Assembly: GCA_023260935.1 (NCBI GenBank)
Contig: JALQTL010000271.1
Coordinates: 1-5,372, forward strand
Direction of reading: 5' to 3'
DNA length: 5,372 nt
Source of the DNA: Paracoccaceae bacterium
Lineage (GTDB): Bacteria; Pseudomonadota; Alphaproteobacteria; Rhodobacterales; Rhodobacteraceae
Part shown: positions 1 through 5,372 of the stretch, in pieces
Numbering within the stretch: position 1 is the first letter of the stretch
Layout of the letters: every line of letters starts with the position of its first letter
Program-made: the position numbers and the translations under genes
Notes under the pieces: model-generated
The model's input: the letters and a program-made list of their open reading frames with translations, nothing else
Database searches by the model: none
What the model was told of the DNA's origin: nothing

Positions 1-672
1 AGGCGCCGGATCCGCCGCCACCAGCGGGCAGACCCCGTCAGGGATCTGTGCGGGGAACCTGTCCTGCGCCACATCGATCCATGTGATTTCCAGATCGGGC
101 AGGGGGGCCAGAACCTGCACCAGCGCACGGCCCACATGGCCCGCGCCCCAGATCCAAAGCGCGCGCCGCGGTCGGGCCAGGGGTTCGATGAACCAGCCCT
201 GCGTCAGCTGCGGCGCCGGGATCACACCCTGCGCCCGGGCCCTGTCCAGCAGCCGGCGCACCGCCAGCGGCATGGCGCGCCCGTCAGCGGTGCTGTCGGT
301 GGTGCCGTCAGCGGTCCCGTCGATGGCGCGGGCAAAGACCCCGGCCGCAGGCCGGGGCATCCGGGCTGCATCGAAAACTTCGGTCAGCAGCGTCACCGCC
401 CCGCCGCAGCATTGCCCCAGCGCCGGGCCCAGCGGCATCCGGCTCAGCCGCGCACCTGCCCCGGCCCCGTCCAGCGCCAAAAGCGCCCGGGCCTGCGCCA
501 GCGCCTCCCATTCCAGCGCGCCGCCGCCGATCGTGCCTTCCTGACCGCCGGCCCAGACCAGCATGGCCGTCCCCGTCTCGCGCGGGGCGCTGCCGTCATG
601 TGCGGCGATCACCACCCGGGCAACCCGGCCCTCGCGCGCCACGGCCCGGCCAAGGGCATCAAGGTCAAACAT
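1..672 (-). CDS. xdhC: XdhC, molybdenum cofactor chaperone for xanthine dehydrogenase (3' end cut off by window)
   Basis: Reading from ATG at 672 gives 224 codons open to the window edge; XdhC proteins are usually about 300 residues, so roughly the last quarter is missing. Visible hallmarks are SAPRETGTAMLV (28-39), GTIGGGALE (47-55), the GQCCGG cysteine motif (86-91, C88 and C89) and a Rossmann-type WIWGAGHVGRALV (173-185). These fit an N-terminal XdhC/CoxI domain followed by an XdhC C-terminal nucleotide-binding fold. In the family, XdhC binds molybdenum cofactor, promotes its sulfuration by a cysteine desulfurase and inserts it into XdhB; it is not part of the mature enzyme. The start overlaps the xdhB stop by 8 bp (ATGTTTGA), with no good Shine-Dalgarno, which suggests translational coupling. 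An oddity is a four-unit repeat at residues 118-133 in the linker between the two domains. The identity is confident; the role is from family knowledge. Confidence 0.95.
   Translation of the reverse strand, partial: MFDLDALGRAVAREGRVARVVIAAHDGSAPRETGTAMLVWAGGQEGTIGGGALEWEALAQARALLALDGAGAGARLSRMPLGPALGQCCGGAVTLLTEVFDAARMPRPAAGVFARAIDGTADGTTDSTADGRAMPLAVRRLLDRARAQGVIPAPQLTQGWFIEPLARPRRALWIWGAGHVGRALVQVLAPLPDLEITWIDVAQDRFPAQIPDGVCPLVAADPAP
281..328. repeat. 12-bp tandem repeat inside xdhC (four units)
   Basis: Four adjacent 12-mers on the plus strand are ccgtcagcggtg (281-292), ctgtcggtggtg (293-304), ccgtcagcggtc (305-316) and ccgtcgatggcg (317-328). Units 1 and 3 differ at one base; the others are more diverged. 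Read on the minus strand they encode the periodic segment DGTA-DGTT-DSTA-DGRA at XdhC residues 118-133. The unit length is a multiple of three, so copy-number change would keep the frame. The segment lies between the cysteine-motif domain and the Rossmann domain, where length variation is likely tolerated. Confidence 0.75.
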
Positions 673-3025
673 GGCCCTGCACCCGCTGCACCGCCGCCAG
701 CACGCGCTCTGGCGTGGCCGGCGCGTCAAGCGCCGGATAGGCCGCCCCGCAGGCCGCCACCGCATCCGACAGCGCCAGAAAGGCCGAGATCCCCAGCATG
801 AAGGGCGGCTCTCCCACCGCTTTCGACTTGCCCACGCTGTCTTCGCGGTTCGGCGCCCCCCACAGCGCCACGTTGAAGATGCGCGGCCGGTCCGAACAGG
901 CCGGGATCTTGTAGGTGCTGGGCGCATGCGTCGCCAGCCGCCCCTTGCCGTCCCAGACCAGCTCCTCTGTCGTCAGCCAGCCGGCCCCCTGCACATAGGC
1001 GCCCTCTACCTGACCGATATCCAGTGCCGGGTTCAGCGAAGTGCCGGTATCATGCAGCAGATCCGCCCGCAGGATGCGGTTCTCGCCCGTCAGCGTGTCG
1101 ATCACCACCTCTGTCACCGCCGCACCATAGGCGAAATAGAAGAACGGCCGCCCCTTTCCCGCCTTGCGGTCCCATTGCAGCTTGGGCGTGGCATAGAACC
1201 CGGTCGAAGACAGCGCCACCCGTGCCTCATAGGCCCATTGCGCGACTTTCGCGAAAGGATAGGCCTCGCCCGCCACGCGCACCATGCCATCGGCAAAACG
1301 AACCCTTCCGGCTTCGACCTGGTGCTTGCCGGCGATGAAGGCGGCCATCCGGTCGCGGATCGTCTCGCAGGCGGCCTTTGTCGCCATGCCGTTCAGGTCA
1401 GACCCGGACGAGGCGGCCGTGGCGCTGGTATTGGGCACCTTGCCGGTATCGGTCGCGGTGATCTTCACCGCGCCCGCATCCACCCCAAAGACATCCGCCG
1501 CGACCTGAGCCACCTTCTGAAACAGGCCCTGGCCCATCTCGGTGCCGCCATGGTTCAGATGGATCGACCCGTCCTGATAGACATGCACCAGCGCACCGGC
1601 CTGGTTAAGATGCGTCAGCGTGAAGGAAATCCCGAACTTCACCGGCGTCAACGCGATCCCGCGCTTCAGGATCGGGCTGGTCGCGTTGAATGCCGCAATC
1701 GCGGCCCGCCGCGCGGCATAGCCCGAGGTTTCTGCCAGTCGCGCCACGATCTCATGGCCGATGAAATCCTCCACCGGCATGTGATAGGGGGTGGTCTGGG
1801 CAGGGCCCTTCATCTTGGCCGAAATACTCTCGGGGGGTCCGGGGGGCGAAGCGCCCCCGGCTCGCCCCACATCAGCCCCCTCGGCCGGCGCATAGAAATT
1901 CGCGCGCCGTACCGTCAGCGGATCGCAGCCCAGCGCATGGGCGATGTGATCCATCACCCGCTCGATCCCGATCATCCCCTGCGGGCCGCCAAAACCGCGA
2001 AAGGCGGTGGCGCTTTGGGTATGGGTCTTCAGCCGGTGGCTTTCAATTCGGATATGGGGCAGGTGATAGCAGTTGTCAGCGTGCAGCATGGCCCGGTCGG
2101 CCACCGGCAGGGAAAGATCCTGCGCCCAGCCGCAGCGGAAAAGATGCGTGAAGGTCACCCCCGTCACCCGGCCCTGATCGTCGAACCCCGCTCGGTAAAG
2201 GATCCGCAGATCATGGCGCTTGCCGGTGATCATCATGTCGTCGTCACGGTCATAGCGCATCTTGGCCGGTCGCCCGGTGCGCGCCGCGGCCAGCGCACAG
2301 GCGATGGCAAGCGCGTTGCCCTGACTTTCCTTGCCGCCAAAGCCCCCGCCCATCCGCCGCACCTCGACCCGCACCGCGCTCATCGGCAGGTGCAGCGCAT
2401 GGGCCACCTTGTGCTGGATCTCGGTCGGGTGTTGGGTCGAGGAATGGATCAGCATGTCGCCGCCTTCCAGCGGCAGGCAGGCCGCGACCTGACCTTCCAG
2501 ATAGAAATGCTCCTGCCCGCCCACCTCGAACCGACCCTCGACGCGATGCGGCGCGCTGTCGATGGCGCGGGCGGCATCGCCCTTCTGCCAGATCACCGGC
2601 CCGTCCTCGAACCGGCTGCCCGCCGCCAGCGCCTGATCCACGGTCAGGATCGCGGGCCGCTCCTCATAGGTGACCTGCGCCAGCCGCGCGGCCTTGCGCG
2701 CGGCCAGATGGCTGGTCGCTGCCACCAGAAACAGCGGCATGCCCAGATACATCACCTCGCCGGTCGAGATCAGCGGCTCGTCATGGGCCGAAGGGCTGCA
2801 ATCGGGCATCTCGTCGAAATCCCCGGGGCCCCAGACGGCCACAACGCCGGGTGCTGCGCGCACGGCCGAAAGATCCATCGCCACCACCCGTCCGTGGGCG
2901 ATGGTTGACAGCCCGAACGCCAGATGCAGCGCATTGGCCGGCAGCGGAATGTCATCCACATAGCGCGCCTGCCCGGTCACATGTAGCGGGGCCGCGTCAT
3001 GGGGAAGCGATTTGCCCATGGTCAT
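665..3025 (-). CDS. xdhB: Xanthine dehydrogenase molybdopterin-binding subunit XdhB
   Basis: The 786-residue product is the large subunit of a split xanthine dehydrogenase and holds the molybdenum cofactor and purine site; it works in the cytoplasm as an (XdhA-XdhB)2 complex. Conserved segments in order are GQARYVDD (18-25), QEHFYLEGQ (171-179), TQHPTEIQHKVA (197-208), RRMGGGFGGKESQG (223-236), DRAMLHADNCY (310-320), AFRGFGGPQG (341-350), NHGGTEMGQGL (491-501), PNTSATAASSGSDLNG (531-546) and SKAVGEPPFMLG (734-745). By position, Q198, E233, R311, R343 and E739 match human XDH Q767, E802, R880, R912 and the catalytic base E1261, so the enzyme looks intact and xanthine-specific rather than an aldehyde or CO dehydrogenase. 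The start at 3025 has a strong ribosome site and overlaps the xdhA stop as ATGA; the later ATG at 3019 is too far from that site. Residues about 384-409 form a Gly/Pro-rich insert encoded by a hairpin repeat. Confidence 0.97.
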   Translation of the reverse strand: MTMGKSLPHDAAPLHVTGQARYVDDIPLPANALHLAFGLSTIAHGRVVAMDLSAVRAAPGVVAVWGPGDFDEMPDCSPSAHDEPLISTGEVMYLGMPLFLVAATSHLAARKAARLAQVTYEERPAILTVDQALAAGSRFEDGPVIWQKGDAARAIDSAPHRVEGRFEVGGQEHFYLEGQVAACLPLEGGDMLIHSSTQHPTEIQHKVAHALHLPMSAVRVEVRRMGGGFGGKESQGNALAIACALAAARTGRPAKMRYDRDDDMMITGKRHDLRILYRAGFDDQGRVTGVTFTHLFRCGWAQDLSLPVADRAMLHADNCYHLPHIRIESHRLKTHTQSATAFRGFGGPQGMIGIERVMDHIAHALGCDPLTVRRANFYAPAEGADVGRAGGASPPGPPESISAKMKGPAQTTPYHMPVEDFIGHEIVARLAETSGYAARRAAIAAFNATSPILKRGIALTPVKFGISFTLTHLNQAGALVHVYQDGSIHLNHGGTEMGQGLFQKVAQVAADVFGVDAGAVKITATDTGKVPNTSATAASSGSDLNGMATKAACETIRDRMAAFIAGKHQVEAGRVRFADGMVRVAGEAYPFAKVAQWAYEARVALSSTGFYATPKLQWDRKAGKGRPFFYFAYGAAVTEVVIDTLTGENRILRADLLHDTGTSLNPALDIGQVEGAYVQGAGWLTTEELVWDGKGRLATHAPSTYKIPACSDRPRIFNVALWGAPNREDSVGKSKAVGEPPFMLGISAFLALSDAVAACGAAYPALDAPATPERVLAAVQRVQGHV
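1809..1862 (-). repeat. Rhodobacteraceae-type G/C hairpin repeat, in frame inside xdhB
   Basis: On the minus strand a G/C hairpin (1839-1860, arms CCGGGGG and CCCCCGG around a GCGCTTCG-type top) is followed by the module CCCCCGAG, 14 bases with a TATTT core, then GATGAAG. This architecture matches, from memory, short repeats found mostly between genes in Rhodobacteraceae genomes. Here it lies within xdhB and is read without breaking the frame, giving residues about 388-406, with the Gly/Pro-rich core GGASPPGPPES. It falls just after the conserved NFYAP stretch and before the next conserved block, in a surface linker rather than the active site. A related module occurs in xdhA on the other strand. 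The structure is seen directly; family membership is recalled and was not searched. Confidence 0.7.
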
Positions 3026-4437
3026 GGCGCCACCTCCAGCACCGAGACAGGCGTGCCCTTGAGGTCATGGAAATAGCGCAGCAGCATGTTGCCCGCAGCC
3101 GTCAGCCGATAGCCGGCCGAGGCGCGAATGTCCGACAGCGGCGTGAAATCGCTTGCCATCGCCTCCCGTGCGGCAAGGACAAGGGCTTCTGTCCAGTCCT
3201 GACCGATCAGGGCGGCTTCCACCCGGGCCGCGCGCCGGGGAACCCCGGCCATGCCGCCAAAGGCGATGCGGGCCGCGGTGACCTTGCCCGCCGTTACGGT
3301 CACGTTGAACGCCCCGCAGACGGCCGAGATATCCTGATCGAAGCGCTTTGACAGCTTGTAACAGCGCAGCGCCGGGGCGCTGGCGGGCAGGGAGATCGCT
3401 TCGACGAATTCGCCGGGCTGGCGATCCTGCTTGCGGTAGTCGAGGAAGAAATCCTCCAGCGCCATCTCGCGCCGCACCGCACCGCGGCGCAGGTGCAGCC
3501 GCGCGCCAAGGGCGATCAGCGCGGGCGGGCCATCACCGATCGGGCTGCCATTGGCGATATTGCCGCCGATGGTGGCCGCATTGCGCACCTGCACGCTGGC
3601 ATAGCGGCGAAGGAGTTCGGCGAAGGACGGGTGCAGTGGTTCCATCGCGGCCAGAAGATCGGTCAGCGTGACACCCGCCCCGATGCGCAGATCATCGCCC
3701 TGCCGGGTGATGGTCTTCAGATCGTCGATCCCGTTCAGGAAGGCCACCGGTGCCAGATCGCGCAACTGTTTGGTCACCCAGAGGCCGACATCGGTGGCCC
3801 CGGCGATCAGCGTGGCTTCGGGATGGGCCAGATACCAGTCGGCCAGCGCATCCGAGGTCTTCGGGCGGAAGCCGTGCAGGGGGGCTGTCTGCCCCTCTCG
3901 GCCCTCGGCCTCCTCCCCCGAGGATCGTTGTGATCCGATGAAGTCGCGGTCGGCGGTCATCCAGCCGGGCACGGGCCGGGTCGCGGCGGCTTCGGCGGCG
4001 CGGATAAGGGGCGCATAGCCGGTGCAGCGGCACAGGTTGCCGGCAAGCTGGTCATCATGGTCGGTGCGGCCGTTCAGATGGGCCGTGGCCATCGACATGG
4101 CGAAACCGGGGGTGCAGAAACCGCACTGGCTGGCGTGATGGGTGACCATGGCCTCTTGCACCGGGTGTGGGGTGCCATCGGGCCCGGCCAGACCTTCGAC
4201 TGTGCGCACGGCCTTGCCATCCAGTTGCGGCAGGAACAGCAGGCAGGCGTTCAGCGCGCGGCTGCCGCGGTCATCCGTGACCATGACGGTGCAGGCGCCA
4301 CAATCGCCTTCGTTGCAGCCTTCCTTGGTGCCGGTCAGGCCGCGGTCTTCGCGCAGCCAGTCAAGCAGGGTCCGCGTTGGCGCTGTGCCATCGACGCGGA
4401 CGGGCGTTCCGTTCAAGAGAAACGCAATTCCGGGCAT
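3022..4437 (-). CDS. xdhA: Xanthine dehydrogenase small subunit XdhA (two [2Fe-2S] clusters and FAD)
   Basis: The 471-residue product is the electron-transfer subunit that passes electrons from the XdhB molybdenum centre through two [2Fe-2S] clusters to FAD and NAD+. The N-terminal plant-type ferredoxin domain has C41, C46, C49 and C65 (KEGCNEGDCGACT...NAC). The helical iron-sulfur domain has C105, C108, C136 and C138 (SQCGFCTPGF and NLCRCTGYAP). A linker (about 155-192) leads to the FAD domain, with TLIAGATDVGLWVTK (209-223) and ATIGGNIANGSPIGDGPP (288-305), then the CO-dehydrogenase-flavoprotein-like C-terminal domain (about 350-460), which includes SKRFDQDIS (363-371). Length is close to the roughly 460 residues of R. 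capsulatus XdhA. ATG 4437 is chosen because an in-frame TGA sits at 4444-4446, only two codons upstream, and MPGIAFLLNG matches the family's N-terminus. It is the first gene of the operon. Linker residues about 166-187 come from a repeat read in antisense. Confidence 0.97.
   Translation of the reverse strand: MPGIAFLLNGTPVRVDGTAPTRTLLDWLREDRGLTGTKEGCNEGDCGACTVMVTDDRGSRALNACLLFLPQLDGKAVRTVEGLAGPDGTPHPVQEAMVTHHASQCGFCTPGFAMSMATAHLNGRTDHDDQLAGNLCRCTGYAPLIRAAEAAATRPVPGWMTADRDFIGSQRSSGEEAEGREGQTAPLHGFRPKTSDALADWYLAHPEATLIAGATDVGLWVTKQLRDLAPVAFLNGIDDLKTITRQGDDLRIGAGVTLTDLLAAMEPLHPSFAELLRRYASVQVRNAATIGGNIANGSPIGDGPPALIALGARLHLRRGAVRREMALEDFFLDYRKQDRQPGEFVEAISLPASAPALRCYKLSKRFDQDISAVCGAFNVTVTAGKVTAARIAFGGMAGVPRRAARVEAALIGQDWTEALVLAAREAMASDFTPLSDIRASAGYRLTAAGNMLLRYFHDLKGTPVSVLEVAP
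3031..3037 (-). promoter_or_regulatory. Ribosome binding site for xdhB inside the end of xdhA
   Basis: The minus strand reads GGAGGTG five bases before ATG 3025, a near-consensus Shine-Dalgarno. It lies within the last codons of xdhA and picks ATG 3025 over the in-frame ATG at 3019. Neither xdhA nor xdhC has an equally good site, so xdhB may be the best-initiated gene of the three. Confidence 0.75.
3877..3942 (+). repeat. Rhodobacteraceae-type hairpin repeat, antisense and in frame inside xdhA
   Basis: On the plus strand there is a hairpin with arms ggggc (3881-3885) and gcccc (3891-3895) around tgtct, extendable by a G-T pair. A second small stem follows, ggcc-ctc-ggcc (3900-3910), then CCCCCGAG, 14 bases and GATGAAG (3914-3942). 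The last module has the same total length (29 nt) and the same two ends as the repeat in xdhB, but it points the opposite way relative to the xdh genes. Read in the xdhA frame it encodes about residues 166-187, including the charged stretch SSGEEAEGREGQTAP in the linker between the second iron-sulfur domain and the FAD domain. The gene stays open through it. Assignment to a repeat family is from memory. Confidence 0.65.
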
Positions 4438-4532
4438 CTGTGTTCAGTCCGCCGCCTTCTCCCCGTTCGAGGCCCCGTGCCTTGCCACGTGCATGTCCGC
4501 CCGATGCGGCGTAAAGCGGATCATGCGCCCCC

Positions 4533-4548
4533 CGGGCTGTTCCGCCCG
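4533..4548. other. Small G/C hairpin in the putative xdhA leader
   Basis: Arms cgggc (4533-4537) and gcccg (4544-4548) pair perfectly around a 6-base loop, and on the plus strand are followed by a T-rich run (tttccctgttt). The stem is short and the T tract is interrupted, so a terminator call would be weak. It could be a structure in the xdhA 5' leader or part of a decayed repeat. Confidence 0.35.
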
Positions 4549-4594
4549 TTTCCCTGTTTGACCATGAAGCCGGGGGATGATCCACAAGGCAAGT

Positions 4595-4635
4595 GCAAAT
4601 TTTTCAGGCAAGGCGGAAGCTTTCTCAAAAATTGC
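4595..4635. promoter_or_regulatory. Imperfect dyad in AT-rich patch, possible operator
   Basis: The half-sites gcaaattttt (4595-4604) and aaaaattgc (4627-4635) form a 9-bp inverted pair with one unpaired A, with centres about 31 bases apart. This is the most AT-rich stretch of the window and sits upstream of both genes. Spacing of about three helical turns would suit a dimeric or tetrameric regulator, but no regulator gene is in view and none can be named. Confidence 0.35.
4599..4628 (-). promoter_or_regulatory. Candidate sigma70-like promoter for xdhABC
   Basis: On the minus strand a -35-like TTGAGA (4628-4623) is followed after 18 bases by a -10-like AAAAAT (4604-4599). The -35 matches the consensus at five of six positions and the -10 at four of six. 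Transcription would begin near 4592, leaving a leader of about 155 bases before xdhA. Both boxes overlap the dyad half-sites, so a bound protein could block them. This is only a pattern match. Confidence 0.25.
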
Positions 4636-4687
4636 CAAAGAATGAGGCGGGCTTTCGCAGGGCCTGTCGCTTCGCTAGGCTGGGGCC

Positions 4688-5372
4688 ATGTCAGATCCCG
4701 CACGATTCATTCACCTTCGGGTGCATACCGAACATTCCCTGCTGGAAGGGGCGGTTCCGGTCAAGAAGCTGGTCAAGCTGGCGGCCGAGGCGCAGATGCC
4801 TGCCATTGCCGTGACCGATACCAACAACATGTTCTGCGCACTGGAATTCTGCGTGACCGCGCAGGGCGCCGGGGTGCAGCCCATCGTCGGTTGCCAGATC
4901 GCCCTGGCGCATGATCCCGCCCAGCCGGGAGAGCGGCCGCGGATGCCTGCGCCGGTGGTTCTGCTGGCGCAGGACGAGGCCGGCTACATGAACCTGATGA
5001 AGCTGAACAGCTGCCTTTATGTCGACAAGGGCGGGCAGGTGCCGCAGGTGACGCTGGACGATCTTGCCGCCCATGGCGCGGGGCTGATCTGCCTGACGGG
5101 CGGGCCCGACGGGCCGCTGGGGCGGTTCCTGCAACAGGGGCAGGAGGCCAAGGCGCGCGCGCTCTTGCAGCGGCTGGACGCGATCTATCCGCAGCGTCTG
5201 TATGTGGAATTGCAGCGCCACCCGGGCGAGGGCGGGCGTCTGCCCGAGGCGGAAGCGCGGACCGAGCGGGGGCATGTGGAGCTGGCCTATGAAATGGGTC
5301 TGCCGCTGGTGGCCACCAATGACGTCTATTTCCCCAAGGCCGCGATGTATGAGGCGCATGACGCGCTGATCT
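4688..5372 (+). CDS. dnaE: DNA polymerase III alpha subunit DnaE (5' part; runs off right edge)
   Basis: The first 228 codons of the replicative polymerase catalytic subunit are present; full DnaE proteins are about 1150-1180 residues, so only most of the N-terminal PHP domain is seen. Family hallmarks are RFIHLRVHTEHSLLEGA (6-22), MPAIAVTDTNNMFCALEF (37-54), VQPIVGCQI (63-71), GYMNLMKLNS (99-108), GLICLTGGPDGPLGR (132-146), LYVELQRH (171-178) and GLPLVATNDVYF (204-215). The start MSDPARFIHLRVH parallels E. coli DnaE (MSEPRFVHLRVH) and points to the main replicase rather than the error-prone DnaE2. ATG 4688 is the only plausible start: an in-frame TAG lies at 4676-4678 and the next ATG is codon 37. 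There is no clear Shine-Dalgarno upstream. Residues 11 (R), 45 (T) and 214 (Y) stand where active PHP domains have metal-binding His, so this PHP is probably not a proofreading nuclease and a separate DnaQ would be needed. Confidence 0.96.
   Translation, partial: MSDPARFIHLRVHTEHSLLEGAVPVKKLVKLAAEAQMPAIAVTDTNNMFCALEFCVTAQGAGVQPIVGCQIALAHDPAQPGERPRMPAPVVLLAQDEAGYMNLMKLNSCLYVDKGGQVPQVTLDDLAAHGAGLICLTGGPDGPLGRFLQQGQEAKARALLQRLDAIYPQRLYVELQRHPGEGGRLPEAEARTERGHVELAYEMGLPLVATNDVYFPKAAMYEAHDALI

Larger units (their letters stand above)
4438..4687. promoter_or_regulatory. Divergent xdhA-dnaE intergenic region
   Basis: This 250-bp gap separates the divergently read xdhA and dnaE starts, so it should carry promoters for both. 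It contains an AT-rich patch (about 4592-4640) in an otherwise GC-rich window, an imperfect dyad (4595-4635), a small G/C hairpin (4533-4548) and a G/C-biased open stretch just upstream of xdhA that ends at TGA 4444-4446. No tRNA, recognisable riboswitch or strong intrinsic terminator was seen. The xdh transcript leader could be about 150 bases if it starts at the AT-rich patch. Confidence 0.7.

Noticed and set aside
83..801. Overlapping plus-strand open frames opposite xdhC
   Set aside because: The minus strand encodes XdhC with several conserved motifs, and the plus-strand products are Ala/Arg/Pro-rich shadows.
1839..1860. Strong G/C hairpin as an intrinsic terminator inside xdhB
   Set aside because: No T tract follows on the xdhB strand, and the reading frame continues through it to conserved catalytic motifs. 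It is better explained as part of a repeat element.
1809..1862. Insertion or frameshift breaking xdhB
   Set aside because: The segment keeps the frame and the downstream conserved motifs, including GEPPF at 739, are all present, so the gene looks functional.
563..2908. Very long plus-strand open frame (781 codons) opposite xdhB
   Set aside because: It is fully antisense to xdhB, which has a clear family identity. Long antisense frames are expected when codon third positions are nearly all G/C, and its translation is rich in Arg, His and Pro with no recognisable domain.
4444..4638. 64-codon minus-strand gene starting at TTG 4638
   Set aside because: It needs a TTG start with no ribosome site, and its first part has low G/C third positions and covers the likely promoter. 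Only the last 26 codons look at all gene-like.
4057..4914. 285-codon plus-strand open frame across the xdhA start, the intergenic gap and the dnaE start
   Set aside because: It is antisense to xdhA and out of frame with dnaE, both confidently assigned, and shows no family motif.
4691..5359. 222-codon minus-strand open frame opposite dnaE
   Set aside because: It is antisense to a confidently assigned dnaE, and its composition is typical of a GC-rich shadow frame.

Overview
The window looks like chromosomal DNA from a GC-rich alphaproteobacterium, most likely Rhodobacterales/Rhodobacteraceae. Three things point there. The GC content is high, with strong G/C preference at third codon positions. 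The molybdenum-hydroxylase proteins closely resemble what I recall of Rhodobacter capsulatus xanthine dehydrogenase, including the split into XdhA and XdhB. Two short G/C-rich hairpin repeats are of a type I associate with Rhodobacteraceae genomes. No search was run, so genus and species are not assigned.

Layout: positions 1-4437 hold a tightly packed minus-strand operon, xdhA (3022-4437), xdhB (665-3025) and xdhC (1-672, cut by the left edge). The genes overlap by 4 bp (xdhA/xdhB) and 8 bp (xdhB/xdhC), so they are almost certainly co-transcribed and translationally coupled. XdhA carries two [2Fe-2S] clusters and FAD. XdhB carries the molybdenum cofactor and the substrate site. XdhC is the chaperone that delivers sulfurated molybdenum cofactor to XdhB. 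Together they make a cytoplasmic enzyme that oxidises hypoxanthine to xanthine and xanthine to urate with NAD+.

Positions 4438-4687 are a 250-bp divergent intergenic region with an AT-rich patch and an imperfect dyad near 4595-4635, the best place for xdh control. From 4688 to the right edge on the plus strand lies the 5' part of dnaE, the replicative DNA polymerase III alpha subunit (first 228 codons, most of the PHP domain). Key PHP metal-ligand positions are substituted, as in E. coli.

I see no new defence system, mobile element, CRISPR array or RNA gene. The most interesting signal is that two related hairpin repeats, with a shared 29-nt end module, lie in frame inside coding sequence, one in xdhB and one in xdhA on the opposite strand. 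Each encodes a low-complexity surface or linker segment between conserved domains. A 12-bp tandem repeat in xdhC, encoding four 4-residue units, is a third example of repeat-derived linker sequence in the same operon.
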